From Sanguibacter inulinus (lineage in GTDB: Bacteria > Actinomycetota > Actinomycetes > Actinomycetales > Cellulomonadaceae), in contig NZ_JACBYE010000022.1 of the NCBI RefSeq assembly GCF_013415325.1, positions 1 to 64,000 on the forward strand: DNA of 64,000 nt. The letters run 5' to 3'. The notes under the pieces are model-generated. The model did not search any database and was not told the origin of the DNA. It was given only the letters and a program-made list of their open reading frames with translations. Each line of letters opens with the position of its first letter. Position 1 is the stretch's first letter. Position numbers and translations under genes: made by a program. Below are positions 1 to 9,590 of the stretch, one piece after another.

Positions 1-26
1 GTGCTCGGGCGGGGGAGCGGAGGACC

Positions 27-1085
27 TCAGCTCGAGGCTCGCAGCACCAGGACGGGGGCGAGCACGGAGCGGCCTGTCGGGTCCACGACGGGTGGGAGCT
101 CGGTGTCGGACGGGTCGGCGAGGTCCTCCGCCGAGATCGCCCCGAGCGTCACGAGGAGCTCTTCGGTCGCGAGGCGGGCCATCCGGACCACGGGGTTGGC
201 GACCGTCGTGAGGGCGGGGACGGTGTCGTCGGCGACGCCGAGGTCGTCGTAGCCGATGACTGCCACGTCCTCGGGCACCCGGCGCCCGTGCGCGGCGAGC
301 GACTGGAGGGCGCCGCTGGCCATGAGGTCGGAGGCCGCGAAGACGGCGTCGATGGTGGGGTCCTCGGCGAGGATCTGGTCCATCGCCGACGCCCCCGTCG
401 CGATCGTGAAGTCACCGCGGACCACGGGGCCGGGCTCGAGGCCCGCCTCGCGCAGGGCCGCGTGGAAGCCCTCGAGACGGTCTTCGCCCGCGGTCATGTC
501 GCCCGGCCCGGCGATGTGGGCGATGCGCCGGCAGCCGCGCGCGACGAGGTGCTCGGTCGCGATCTTGCCGCCCCCGACATTGTCGACGTCGACGCAGCGC
601 AGCCCCGGGAAAGGGTGGAAGGGGCGGCCGACGAAGACCGCGGGCAGCCGGGACGCCTCGATGGCACCCTCGAGGCCGTCCTTGCGGTGGTGGGAGACGA
701 CGATCGCCCCGTCGACGTGCCCGTTGCGCAGGTACTGCGCGATCCGCCCGGCGGACTCGTCGAGCTTGGCGATGAGCAGCACGAGCTGGAGGTCGGAGTT
801 CTTCAGCACAGAGTTCATGCCGCGCAGCGTCGCTGCGAAGAACGGGTCGTTGAGGAATCTCTCGTCGGGCTCGGGGACGACGAGCGCGACAGAGTTGGTG
901 CGGCGGGTGACGAGCGACCTCGCCGCCCGGTTCGGGACGAACCCGAGCCGGGCGACGGCGTCGTCGACGGCGGCCTGCGCCTCGGCGGAGACCCGTGAGC
1001 CGCCGTTGATCGCTCGTGATGCTGTCGAGCGTGACACCCCGGCGGCCAGGGCCACCTCTTCGAGCGTCGGGACCTGCATGCTCAT
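27..1085 (-). CDS. cebR: LacI-family repressor, CebR/CelR-like
   Basis: Transcriptional repressor of 352 residues. An N-terminal LacI-type helix-turn-helix (about residues 5-27, with VSRSTASRAING) is followed by a periplasmic-binding-protein-like effector domain that fills the usual LacI length. It is the last gene of the co-directional run cebE-cebF-cebG-bglC-cebR and begins 48 bases after the bglC stop. AGGAG sits 5 bases before the chosen ATG; a second ATG two codons further in is possible. The two 14-base boxes in the cebE promoter match the known CelR/CebR operator of Thermobifida and Streptomyces, so control by cellobiose or cello-oligosaccharides is inferred, with autoregulation by readthrough. 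The effector itself cannot be read from the sequence. Confidence 0.88.
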   Translation of the reverse strand: MSMQVPTLEEVALAAGVSRSTASRAINGGSRVSAEAQAAVDDAVARLGFVPNRAARSLVTRRTNSVALVVPEPDERFLNDPFFAATLRGMNSVLKNSDLQLVLLIAKLDESAGRIAQYLRNGHVDGAIVVSHHRKDGLEGAIEASRLPAVFVGRPFHPFPGLRCVDVDNVGGGKIATEHLVARGCRRIAHIAGPGDMTAGEDRLEGFHAALREAGLEPGPVVRGDFTIATGASAMDQILAEDPTIDAVFAASDLMASGALQSLAAHGRRVPEDVAVIGYDDLGVADDTVPALTTVANPVVRMARLATEELLVTLGAISAEDLADPSDTELPPVVDPTGRSVLAPVLVLRASS

Positions 1086-1133
1086 CGGATCTCCTCGTGG
1101 GGCGTGGGCCCCGGTGCTGTGGTGCGCTGCGCC

Positions 1134-2617
<1,484 letters not shown>

Positions 2618-2621
<4 letters not shown>

Positions 2622-3529
2622 CCCTTGACAGCTCCTTGCATGATGCCGGCGACCAGCTGGCGGCCCGCGAAGAGGAAGACGAAGATCAGCGGCAGCGTCG
2701 AGAGCAGCACACCGGCCATGATGAGCGAGTAGTCCTGGAAGTAGTTCGCCTGGAGCTGCTGGATCACCATGGGCAGGGTCGGGTTGGACCCGTTGAGGAT
2801 GATGAACGGCCAGAAGAACGCCGTCCAGCTGCCGATGAAGGTGAAGAGCGCGAGCATCGCTGCGGCGGGACGGGCTGCCGGCATGGCGACGTGCCAGAAC
2901 GTGCGGATCATCGACGCGCCGTCCATGCGGGCCGCCTCGATGAGCTCGAAGGGCAGGGCGTTCTCGAGGTACTGGGTCATCCAGAACACACCGAAGGCTG
3001 TCACCATGCCGGGCACGATCACGGCGATCAGCTTGCCGGACCAGCCGATCTCGGACATGACGATGAACAGCGGGACGATGCCGAGCTGGGTCGGGATCGC
3101 CATGGTCGCGATGACGAAGACGAGCAGCGGGCCACGGCCGCGGAAGCGCAGCTTCGCGAAGGAGTAGCCGGCGAGCGTCGAGAAGACCACGACCGACAGC
3201 GACTGCAGGACGGCCACGATCATCGAGTTCACGAAGCCCTTGAGGAGCGGGATGTTCGACTCGAAGACGCGGGAGAAGTTCTCGAAGAGGTTGCCCTGCG
3301 GGATGAGGCTGGGGATCGGGTTCTGCGAGATCGTCAGCTGGTCGGAGGACCCGAGCAGGAACACGTAGAGCAGCGGGTAGACGGACACGAGCAGCACGAT
3401 GCCGAGCAGCGTGTACGTGATCCACCCGGGGCGGCGGTCGGCTCCGCCGACCTTGTTGCGGCGCCGCTTGGCGGCGCTGCGAGCAGCGCCCTTGCCGGCG
3501 GTCTGGGCGATGACAGGGACCGAGCTCAT
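2618..3529 (-). CDS. cebG: Sugar ABC transporter permease, CebG (MalG type)
   Basis: Inner-membrane permease of 303 residues with a short basic N terminus and about six transmembrane helices. The EAA loop that docks the ATPase is visible as EAARMDGASM followed by a conserved proline. It forms a heterodimer with CebF and would take up cello-oligosaccharides delivered by CebE. The ATG at 3529 overlaps the cebF stop by four bases, and its own stop overlaps the bglC start by four, so the three genes are translationally coupled. No ATPase gene lies in the operon. In Streptomyces a shared MsiK-type ATPase energises this transporter, and the same is inferred here. Confidence 0.92.
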
Positions 3530-4662
3530 CGCGTCCTCCCGGTGGTCGTGGTGCCGTTGTCGGGCAGGTCGTCTGACTGTGTGGTCGGGTCGGCTGCGGC
3601 CGGCACGCCGACGCCCGTGGGGGCGAGGGGTGCTGTCGGTGCCGGGGGCGTGGGGGGTGCCTCGCGCAGCGACTTCTTCTTCGCGCGGGCCACCGCCCGG
3701 GTGCCCGAGGACGAGATCCGCCGGGTGATGAGGAAGTTGAGGATGCCGATCACCACGATGAGCAGGAAGAGGATCCATGCGACCGCGGCGGCGCGGCCGA
3801 AGCTCTTCTGGTTGCCCCAGCCGAGCTCGTAGATGTACATGGTGAGCGTCATCCACTGACGGTCCGCTCCACCCATGCCGGAGGGGTCGAACATGCGCGG
3901 CTCGTCGAAGATCTGCAGACCGCCGATGGTCGAGGTGATGACCACGAAGATGATGGTCGCGCGCAGCTGCGGCACGGTGACCGAGAAGAACTGGCGCAGG
4001 CGCCCGGCGCCGTCGATGATCGCGGCCTCGTAGAGCTCGCGCGGCACGGCCTGCATGGCCGCGAGGAAGATGAGGGTGTTGTAGCCGGTCCAGCGGAAGT
4101 TCACCATCGTGGCGATCGCGAAGTGGCTGGGGAGGATCTCGGCGTGCCAGCGGACCGGGTCGACGCCGATGATGTCCAGGACCGCGTTGATCGTGCCGGA
4201 CTGGTCGGCGAAGAGGCGACCGAAGATCAGGCCGACGGCGACGGGGGCGACCACGTAGGGGAGCAGCACGCCCATGCGCCAGAAGGTCTTCGCGCGGATG
4301 TTCGCGTCGAGCAGCGCGGCGAGGATGATCGCGATGATCACCTGCGGCACCGAGGACAGCAGGAAGATCGAGAAGGTGTTGCGCAGCGCCTTCCAGAAGT
4401 TCGGCTGGTGGAGCACGTCCACGTAGTTCTGCAGGCCCACCATCTCGCCCTGCCCGATGAGCAGGTTCCAGTCGTGGACCGAGACCCACGCTGTGTAGAC
4501 CAGCGGGAACAGACCGGTGATCGCGAAGAGGACGAAGAACGGAGAGATGTACAGGTACGGGGAGAGCTTCACATCCCACTTGCCGCGCTTCTGACGGAAG
4601 GCGATCCGACGGGGTGTGCGCTCCTCGTCGGTCGAGGGCTTGGGTGGGGACAGGACAGCCAT
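3526..4662 (-). CDS. cebF: Sugar ABC transporter permease, CebF (MalF type)
   Basis: Permease of 378 residues with about six transmembrane helices and an EAA loop (EAAIIDGAGR...P). It partners CebG. The N terminus is hydrophilic (about 35 residues). The C terminus carries an unusually long tail of about 60 residues, rich in Pro, Ala and Thr, which makes the protein longer than a typical MalF-like permease of about 300 residues. The start at 4662 lies 128 bases downstream of the cebE stop, and that gap holds a very strong hairpin (4714-4765), so this gene is probably expressed below cebE. It overlaps cebG by four bases. Confidence 0.92.
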   Translation of the reverse strand: MAVLSPPKPSTDEERTPRRIAFRQKRGKWDVKLSPYLYISPFFVLFAITGLFPLVYTAWVSVHDWNLLIGQGEMVGLQNYVDVLHQPNFWKALRNTFSIFLLSSVPQVIIAIILAALLDANIRAKTFWRMGVLLPYVVAPVAVGLIFGRLFADQSGTINAVLDIIGVDPVRWHAEILPSHFAIATMVNFRWTGYNTLIFLAAMQAVPRELYEAAIIDGAGRLRQFFSVTVPQLRATIIFVVITSTIGGLQIFDEPRMFDPSGMGGADRQWMTLTMYIYELGWGNQKSFGRAAAVAWILFLLIVVIGILNFLITRRISSSGTRAVARAKKKSLREAPPTPPAPTAPLAPTGVGVPAAADPTTQSDDLPDNGTTTTGRTR

Positions 4663-4713
4663 GAGGATCCTTCGGGCAGACGCCGCAGCGGGGCGCGGAT
4701 GAGCAGAGGCGGT

Positions 4714-4765
4714 GCCGCGTCGGGCACGCCGCGCCCCGGGTGGGGCGCGCCGTGCCCGACGCGGC
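4714..4765 (-). terminator. Long stem-loop between cebE and cebF
   Basis: Arms 4714-4728 and 4751-4765 are perfectly complementary. The pairing continues inward after a single C/C mismatch to 4730-4737 with 4742-4749, leaving a four-base loop. No T tract follows. It sits between the binding-protein gene and the permease genes, where such hairpins commonly shield the upstream mRNA or cause partial termination so that the binding protein is made in excess. Confidence 0.75.
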
Positions 4766-4790
4766 GGTCAGGCGCGGTGGTGCAGCGAGG

Positions 4791-6107
4791 TCAGAAGCCC
4801 AGGTTGCTGAAGTCGCTCAGAGCCTGGTCCCATGCCTCGTCGGCCTTCTGGGTCTGCTCGATGTCGACGCGCTTCAGGGCGTCGCCGACGGCCTGGTTGA
4901 TCGCGAAGTAGTTCTGGCCCTTGAACGGCGGGACCGGGTTGACGGCGTTGGAGCGGTTGATGAAGATCTCGCCGACGGGTGCGTCGTTGAAGAAGTCGTT
5001 CGTCGCCGAGGTGAGGGTCTCGTCGTCGTATGCCGCGACCTGGCTCGGGAAGGTGCCCGCGTTGGCGAAGGCCTTGATCTGCTGCTCAGGGGCGGTCAGC
5101 CACAGAGCGAGCTTCTTGGCCTCTTCGACGTTCTTGCCGGACTTCGGGACGGTCAGGAAGGACCCGCCCCAGTTGCCGCCGCCGCCGGGGAAGACGTCAG
5201 CGACGTCCCAGCCGTCGACGCCGCCCGCGCGCTCTTCGACCGGACCGGTCATCCAGGCGGGGCAGAGCATCGTCGCGAAGCCGGCGTTCTGGAACGCAGC
5301 GTCCCAGTCGGGGCTCCACTGGTCGAGGTGCGCCGAGAGCTCAGGGGCGACCTCGAGGATCGAGTCGTAGAAGCCCTTGATCTCGGTGTTCGACGCGAGG
5401 TCCTTCGGCTCGCCCGTGGAGGGGTCCTCGTAGGCTGCCTCGACCTGGCCGACCATGCCCTGCATGATCGCGTTGCTCGAGTCGTACCAGGCGGAGTCGC
5501 TCGCTGCGGTGAAGGTCTTGCCCGCTGCGAAGTAGTCGTCCCAGGTGGCGTCCTCGCCACCGAGGAGCTCGGCGACAGCGGCGCGGTCGGTCGGCAGACC
5601 GGCGGCCTCGAAGAGGTCGGAGCGGTAGCAGATGCCGGCCGGCCCGATGTCCGTGCCGAGGCCGATGAGCGTGCCGTCCGAGGCCGTGCCCTGCTTGAGC
5701 TTCCAGTCGACGTAGCGACCCTCGACCTCAGGGTCGGACAGGTCGGCGAAGGCCGAGGAGACCATGTCGAGCTCAGGCATCCAGTCGACCTCGATGCCCT
5801 CGATGTCGGCGAGGCCGTCACCGCCGGCGGCGAGCTTCGTCGTGAGGTTGGAGCGAGCGTCCTCGGTCTTGGCAGCCTTGGTCTGCTTGACGACGACGTT
5901 CGGGTTGGCGGCCGTGTACTCCGCGAGGAGCTCGTCGGTGTAGCCGAAGTTGTTGAAGGTGGCGACGGTCAGCTCGATCTTGCCGTCCGCGTTGGTCGAC
6001 GAGCCGCTGGCCTCGTCGTCGCTGGAGCAAGCCGAGAGCGCGAGCGCCATGATCGAGGCGCCGGCCACCACGGAGGTGAGGCGACGCGAACGAGGGGTGC
6101 TGAACAT
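4791..6107 (-). CDS. cebE: Cellobiose/cello-oligosaccharide-binding lipoprotein, CebE-like
   Basis: Extracellular solute-binding protein of 438 residues. A basic start, a hydrophobic stretch and the lipobox LSAC (Cys27) mark a lipoprotein signal peptide, followed by an acidic Ser-rich linker. The mature part has the family 1 sugar-binding fold and contains stretches typical of CebE proteins (IGLGTDIGP, CYRSDLFEAAGLPTDR). The ATG at 6107 is preferred over upstream codons because it gives the complete signal peptide and has GGAG about 10 bases upstream. It is the first gene of the operon and lies downstream of a promoter with two CelR-type operators. Ligand choice is inferred from the bglC/cebR context. 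Confidence 0.92.
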   Translation of the reverse strand: MFSTPRSRRLTSVVAGASIMALALSACSSDDEASGSSTNADGKIELTVATFNNFGYTDELLAEYTAANPNVVVKQTKAAKTEDARSNLTTKLAAGGDGLADIEGIEVDWMPELDMVSSAFADLSDPEVEGRYVDWKLKQGTASDGTLIGLGTDIGPAGICYRSDLFEAAGLPTDRAAVAELLGGEDATWDDYFAAGKTFTAASDSAWYDSSNAIMQGMVGQVEAAYEDPSTGEPKDLASNTEIKGFYDSILEVAPELSAHLDQWSPDWDAAFQNAGFATMLCPAWMTGPVEERAGGVDGWDVADVFPGGGGNWGGSFLTVPKSGKNVEEAKKLALWLTAPEQQIKAFANAGTFPSQVAAYDDETLTSATNDFFNDAPVGEIFINRSNAVNPVPPFKGQNYFAINQAVGDALKRVDIEQTQKADEAWDQALSDFSNLGF

Positions 6108-6226
6108 AGGTGAAGACTCCTTTGTCCACGGTCCGGCTGCGGTGCCGTCCGTGCGTGTGAAGGACTGTCGGACTCCCCGGTGAGGGGTGACCGTCGAACC
6201 TGCATGTGGAGGAGGTAGCCCGCCTG

Positions 6227-6240
6227 TGGGAACGCTCCCA
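6227..6240. promoter_or_regulatory. CelR/CebR operator 2
   Basis: TGGGAACGCTCCCA differs at one base from the 14-base perfect palindrome TGGGAGCGCTCCCA known as the operator of Thermobifida CelR and Streptomyces CebR. Read with the promoter at 6254-6282 it falls just downstream of the expected transcription start, a position where bound repressor blocks elongation or initiation. Confidence 0.85.
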
Positions 6241-6253
6241 TGCGTCACGGATG

Positions 6254-6282
6254 ATCATGGTGGGATCGCTCCCACACGTCAA
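6254..6282 (-). promoter_or_regulatory. cebE promoter
   Basis: On the minus strand TTGACG (6282-6277) and CATGAT (6259-6254) are separated by exactly 17 bases, a good sigma-70-type promoter for a high-GC genome. The spacer is filled by CelR box 1 (6261-6274), and box 2 begins about 13 bases beyond the -10 element. The predicted start near 6247 gives a leader of about 140 bases before cebE. Confidence 0.65.
6261..6274. promoter_or_regulatory. CelR/CebR operator 1
   Basis: TGGGATCGCTCCCA, one base from the perfect CelR/CebR palindrome. It lies wholly between the -35 and -10 hexamers of the cebE promoter, so repressor and RNA polymerase cannot bind together. Its left edge is 34 bases from that of the second box. 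Confidence 0.87.
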
Positions 6283-6415
6283 TGCCCAGTCGGGGTGAGA
6301 GCGGTTCCAAGGGCACTCGAAAGTGCATAGTCGCAGGTCAGAGCATTGCCGACCGCGTGGAAGGTTGCTGAATCGTTATCGGGTGACCGGTTCGGACGGT
6401 GCCCAGACGCACGAG

Positions 6416-6441
6416 AGGGCCGCCCTCGAGAGGGCGGCCCT
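6416..6441 (-). terminator. Terminator after the DUF2505 gene
   Basis: Perfect 11-bp stem (6416-6426 with 6431-6441) and a CGAG loop, 39 bases beyond the stop at 6480. It also separates that gene from the cebE promoter region. No long T run, as is usual in GC-rich actinobacteria. Confidence 0.75.
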
Positions 6442-6479
6442 GGCTCCGGGGAGGCGGTCGTCGTCGACCGCCTGACGAG

Positions 6480-6992
6480 TCAGTCCTGCGGGTGGGTCGC
6501 GATCCAGTCGGAGGCCGTCGCGGCCTCGGCTGTGAGGGCCTGGCGGATGGCCTCGGCGGCAGCCTTCTCGATGCTCGCCCCGAAGAGCGGGACAGGGGAC
6601 TTGATCTCGCCCTCGTAGGTCATGGTCGAGCCTCCGGCAGCGGGCACCAGGGTGATCGACCCCGTCATGCGCACGGGCGCGCCGGTGATCTCGACCGAGA
6701 CCGTGCCGAAGCGACGCCCGTCGGCCCCCTCGGTCGGCTCGGCCCACGCCTCGGTCTGGCGGATCTCGAGCTCGGACCCCACGAAGGAGCGCGCCTGCGC
6801 AGGGATCTGGTCGCTCGGGATCACCCTGCGGACCGCCGACGTGTAGCTGCCGTCGGTGCCCGAGGTCACGTCGACTGTGAGCACCTTCGACCCGGCCTGC
6901 GCCGCCTTGTGGCGGATGAACTCGGGGTCGTTGACCAGCCGGACCGCGGCGTCGGTCGGCAGGGGAAGGTCCAGGGTGATGCTCGTGCGCAT
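6480..6992 (-). CDS. DUF2505 family protein
   Basis: Protein of 170 residues with no signal peptide or membrane segment. The pattern (alternating beta strands, an N-terminal TLDLPLPTDA stretch with FIRHKAAQAG, and a C-terminal part ending SDWIATHP) fits DUF2505, an actinobacterial family related to START-like SRPBCC folds. No enzyme activity is known for it. The ATG at 6992 is chosen because AAGGAG lies upstream at a normal distance; an ATG 11 codons earlier lacks such a site. It is transcribed away from the PdtaS-like kinase gene and ends at a clear terminator. Family assignment is fairly sure; function is unknown. Confidence 0.75.
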   Translation of the reverse strand: MRTSITLDLPLPTDAAVRLVNDPEFIRHKAAQAGSKVLTVDVTSGTDGSYTSAVRRVIPSDQIPAQARSFVGSELEIRQTEAWAEPTEGADGRRFGTVSVEITGAPVRMTGSITLVPAAGGSTMTYEGEIKSPVPLFGASIEKAAAEAIRQALTAEAATASDWIATHPQD

Positions 6993-7135
6993 GGGTCGTG
7001 CTCCTTCGCCGTGACGGGTGAGCACGAGCCTACCGAACGGTGCGCCCGGGTGTACGTCTGCCGATGTGGGGACGAGGTGCGCGGGCGAGCACGTCCGGAC
7101 GACGCGCGGGGCGCTCGCCCGCGTAGGCTTCCTCT

Positions 7136-8617
7136 GTGTCGACCATGAGCAACCTCGTGTCCAAGTACAGCGCGCTCGACCCTGCGGACGCCGAGTGGCT
7201 CCACCTGCTGGTGGGTGACTGGCAGCTCATCTCCGACCTGGCCTTCGCCGACCTCGTGCTGTGGCTGCCGACGACCGACGGCGGTTTCGTGGCCGTGTCC
7301 CAGTGCCGACCGAGCACAGGCGCGACGGTCCACCACGACGACATCGTCGGGTCCTTCGCGCCGGGCGGGCTGCTGCCCCAGCTGGAGCGTGCCCTCACGG
7401 AGGAGCGCACGCAGCGCTCGCGCGAGCCCCGGTGGTTCGGCACCTACGCGGTCCGCGAGGAGGTCGTCCCGGTCCTGCACGAGGGTCGACCGATCGCTGT
7501 CGTCGCCCGGCAGACCAACCTCGGCAGCGGGCGCACCCCCAGCCGTCTCGAGCTCAACTACGTCGAGGCCGCCGACGACCTCATGAACATGGTGACGACC
7601 GGCGAGTTCCCCTCGCCCGACGGTGCGACGGGCCCGCGGCGGGGTGCACCACGCGTGGGTGACGGGCTCATCCGCCTCAACTCCGAGGGCGAGGTGCTCT
7701 ACGCGAGCCCGAACGCGCTCAGCTGCTTCCACAGGCTCGGGGTGATCGGTGCCCTCGTGGGCGAGTCGCTCATCGAGGTGACGACCGAGCTCGTCGAGCA
7801 CCAGGTGCCCGTGGACGAGTCCATGCCGCTCGTGCTCATGGGGCGGGCTCCGTGGCGCACCGAGGTCGACTCGCACGGGGTGTGCCTCTCGGTGCGCTCG
7901 GTCCCGCTGACGGAGAACGGCCAGCGCATCGGCGCTGTCCTCATGTGCCGCGACGTGTCCGAGCTCCGCAGGCGTGAGCGCGAGCTCATCACCAAGGACG
8001 CGACGATCCGCGAGATCCACCACCGCGTGAAGAACAACCTGCAGACCGTCGCGGCGCTGCTGCGTCTCCAGGCGCGTCGCATGACCGTGCCCGAGGCCAA
8101 GGAGGCTCTCGAAGAGGCCATGCGCCGTGTGGCGACCATCGCCCTCGTGCACGACTCGCTCTCGCAGACCCTCGACGAAGAGGTCGAGTTCGACGACATG
8201 ATGGGGCGTGCGCTGCGCCTCACGGCCGACGTCGCCTCGGCCGACGTGAGCGTGCGCACGGTGCAGACGGGGACCTTCGGCATGGTGCCCGCGCAGGACG
8301 CCACGGCCCTCGCGCTGATCCTCACCGAGCTGGTGACCAACGCCGTCGAGCACGGGCTGTCGGCAGCCGGTGGAGGCACCGTCGAGGTCAGGGCGGAGCG
8401 GGACGGGGCGCACCTGTCGGTCACGGTCGAGGACGACGGCGTCGGCATGGGTGAGGGCAAGGGGCCGTCGGGTGGCCTCGGGACCCAGATCGTCAAGACC
8501 CTCGTCACCAACGAGCTCCAGGGCACGATCGAGTGGGAGCCCCGCGAGGGTGGCGGGACGATCGTCGCCGTCGCCGTCGTCCTCCGCGGCGTCACGACCC
8601 ATGACCCGACGGCCTGA
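7136..8617 (+). CDS. pdtaS: PdtaS-like sensor histidine kinase
   Basis: Cytosolic sensor kinase of 493 residues without transmembrane helices. The N-terminal GAF-like domain opens with a sequence typical of PdtaS (SALDPADAEWLHLLVGDWQ). It is followed by a PAS-like domain, a HisKA_2 dimerisation domain with the phospho-acceptor in EIHHRVKNNLQT, and an ATPase domain with N box ELVTNAVEHG, G1 DDGVGM and G2 GGLGTQI. In mycobacteria PdtaS phosphorylates the antiterminator PdtaR. No PdtaR-like gene is adjacent here. The GTG start at 7136 keeps the family N terminus; an ATG three codons later is possible. Confidence 0.88.
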   Translation: MSTMSNLVSKYSALDPADAEWLHLLVGDWQLISDLAFADLVLWLPTTDGGFVAVSQCRPSTGATVHHDDIVGSFAPGGLLPQLERALTEERTQRSREPRWFGTYAVREEVVPVLHEGRPIAVVARQTNLGSGRTPSRLELNYVEAADDLMNMVTTGEFPSPDGATGPRRGAPRVGDGLIRLNSEGEVLYASPNALSCFHRLGVIGALVGESLIEVTTELVEHQVPVDESMPLVLMGRAPWRTEVDSHGVCLSVRSVPLTENGQRIGAVLMCRDVSELRRRERELITKDATIREIHHRVKNNLQTVAALLRLQARRMTVPEAKEALEEAMRRVATIALVHDSLSQTLDEEVEFDDMMGRALRLTADVASADVSVRTVQTGTFGMVPAQDATALALILTELVTNAVEHGLSAAGGGTVEVRAERDGAHLSVTVEDDGVGMGEGKGPSGGLGTQIVKTLVTNELQGTIEWEPREGGGTIVAVAVVLRGVTTHDPTA

Positions 8618-8745
8618 CAACGGGCCGGGACGGACCGACGGACCGCACCACCTGACCTGACCGGACCGCAGGCCTCGCCGGACTCGCCTGACTGGGCCCG
8701 TCTGATCACGCTGCCCTGACCACCCGGCCCCACCCTCGCACCCGC

Positions 8746-8890
8746 GAGGTCGTCTGCTCCACGGCGAGGTCGTACGGACACGCCAGAATCGAGTCCGGGA
8801 CGGCCTGATCCGGCGTGTCCGTACGACCTCGGTGGAATCTGTGCGACCTCGGCGGTGACCGTACGACCTCGGTAGAGCGCGAGCGACCTC
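8746..8890. repeat. Mirrored array of 20-bp repeats
   Basis: Two inverted cores (GAGGTCGT at 8746 and 8766) and four forward cores (CGACCTC ending at 8830, 8850, 8870 and 8890) all fall on an exact 20-bp period. The innermost pair forms a 19-bp perfect inverted repeat, 8766-8784 with 8812-8830, around a 27-base centre. The second pair (8746-8753 and 8843-8850) mirrors about the same centre. It lies in the gap between the pdtaS and whiB1 ends, a 393-base stretch with no convincing gene. It could be a binding-site array or a family of intergenic repeats. Confidence 0.8.
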
Positions 8891-8929
8891 GACGGGGGGA
8901 GGGGGAGGCGTGCGCCGGTGGGGATGCAG

Positions 8930-8964
8930 CGAGGCCCGGGTCCCTGGGCGGGATCCGGGCCTCG
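8930..8964 (-). terminator. Terminator after whiB1
   Basis: Ten-base stem (8930-8939 with 8955-8964), loop of 15 bases, 47 bases past the whiB1 stop. The arms are GC-only apart from two A-T pairs. Confidence 0.65.
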
Positions 8965-9010
8965 TGGTTCAGCGGGTGGTGCTCAGTCTGCGGTGCGGCT
9001 CAGCGTGACG

Positions 9011-9259
9011 TCAGCTGGCGCGGCGGGCGCGGGCCGTGCGGCGCTTGAGGGCGCGGCGCTCGTCCTCGGACAGGCCTCCCCAGACGCCGGCGTCCTGGCC
9101 GGACTCGATGGCCCACTTGAGGCAGGTGTCGACGACGGGGCAGCGACGGCAGACGGCCTTCGCCTCGTCGATCTGGAGGATCGCGGGACCTGTGTTGCCG
9201 ATGGGGAAGAACAGCTCAGGGTCTTCGTCGAGACAGGATGCGCGGTGACGCCAATCCAT
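9011..9259 (-). CDS. whiB1: WhiB-family iron-sulfur regulator, WhiB1 type
   Basis: Transcription regulator of 82 residues that binds a [4Fe-4S] cluster through four cysteines: C9, C37, C40 and C46 (CRRCPVVDTC). The GVWGG turn (residues 58-62) and a basic C-terminal tail for DNA binding follow. The beginning MDWRH and the total length are those of WhiB1, which in mycobacteria is essential and loses DNA silence or activity on reaction with nitric oxide. The ATG at 9259 has AGGAG five bases upstream; the open frame to 9367 is an N-terminal extension without WhiB homology. It is monocistronic, with a hairpin terminator downstream and a long 331-base upstream region. Confidence 0.95.
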   Translation of the reverse strand: MDWRHRASCLDEDPELFFPIGNTGPAILQIDEAKAVCRRCPVVDTCLKWAIESGQDAGVWGGLSEDERRALKRRTARARRAS

Positions 9260-9590
9260 GAGAACTCCTAGGCAGGGGCGAGCCGGCCCAGGGGAGGGCG
9301 CGGCAAAGGGAGAGGGTGGCTTGTGACTGCTGGTAACCAGTTCACACCTCAACCATCCCCGGCACAAGGGTTACCAGGAGGTTTCTATTGCGTGACGACT
9401 GAGGTCTTGATCACATTTTTGGTCAGCCGCACTCGCCAGGTGAGTTATAAGCACGCTCGACGGCGCTGGTCAAGGGTGATCTTGGGCCGATTCGCGAGGA
9501 TCGGCACGCTCTGCGCGCTGTGACGTCGGATCCAGGACCAAGGACAGGGTCGAGAGCACTGTGATCTATCCGCTATCGTCTGGAGCACTT
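9260..9590. promoter_or_regulatory. whiB1 upstream region
   Basis: Gene-free stretch between divergent whiB1 and a membrane-protein gene. It contains the near-palindrome CTGGTAACCAG (9330-9340) flanked by GTGA and TCAC, and a second half-copy GGTTACCAG at 9369-9377. These may be regulator sites for whiB1, but no known consensus is matched exactly. Its right end (TATCGT at 9574-9579) resembles a -10 element for the next gene. Confidence 0.4.

Noticed and set aside
4740-6113. 457-codon plus-strand frame opposite cebE
   Set aside because: No family resemblance; the opposite strand has a clear lipoprotein binding protein.
8746-8890. CRISPR array
   Set aside because: The repeat period is 20 bp with no spacer of usual size, and the copies change orientation midway; no cas genes nearby.
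9320-9346. CRP-binding site upstream of whiB1
   Set aside because: TGTGA and TCACA are present, but the spacing is too long and the halves are not symmetrical with the central palindrome.
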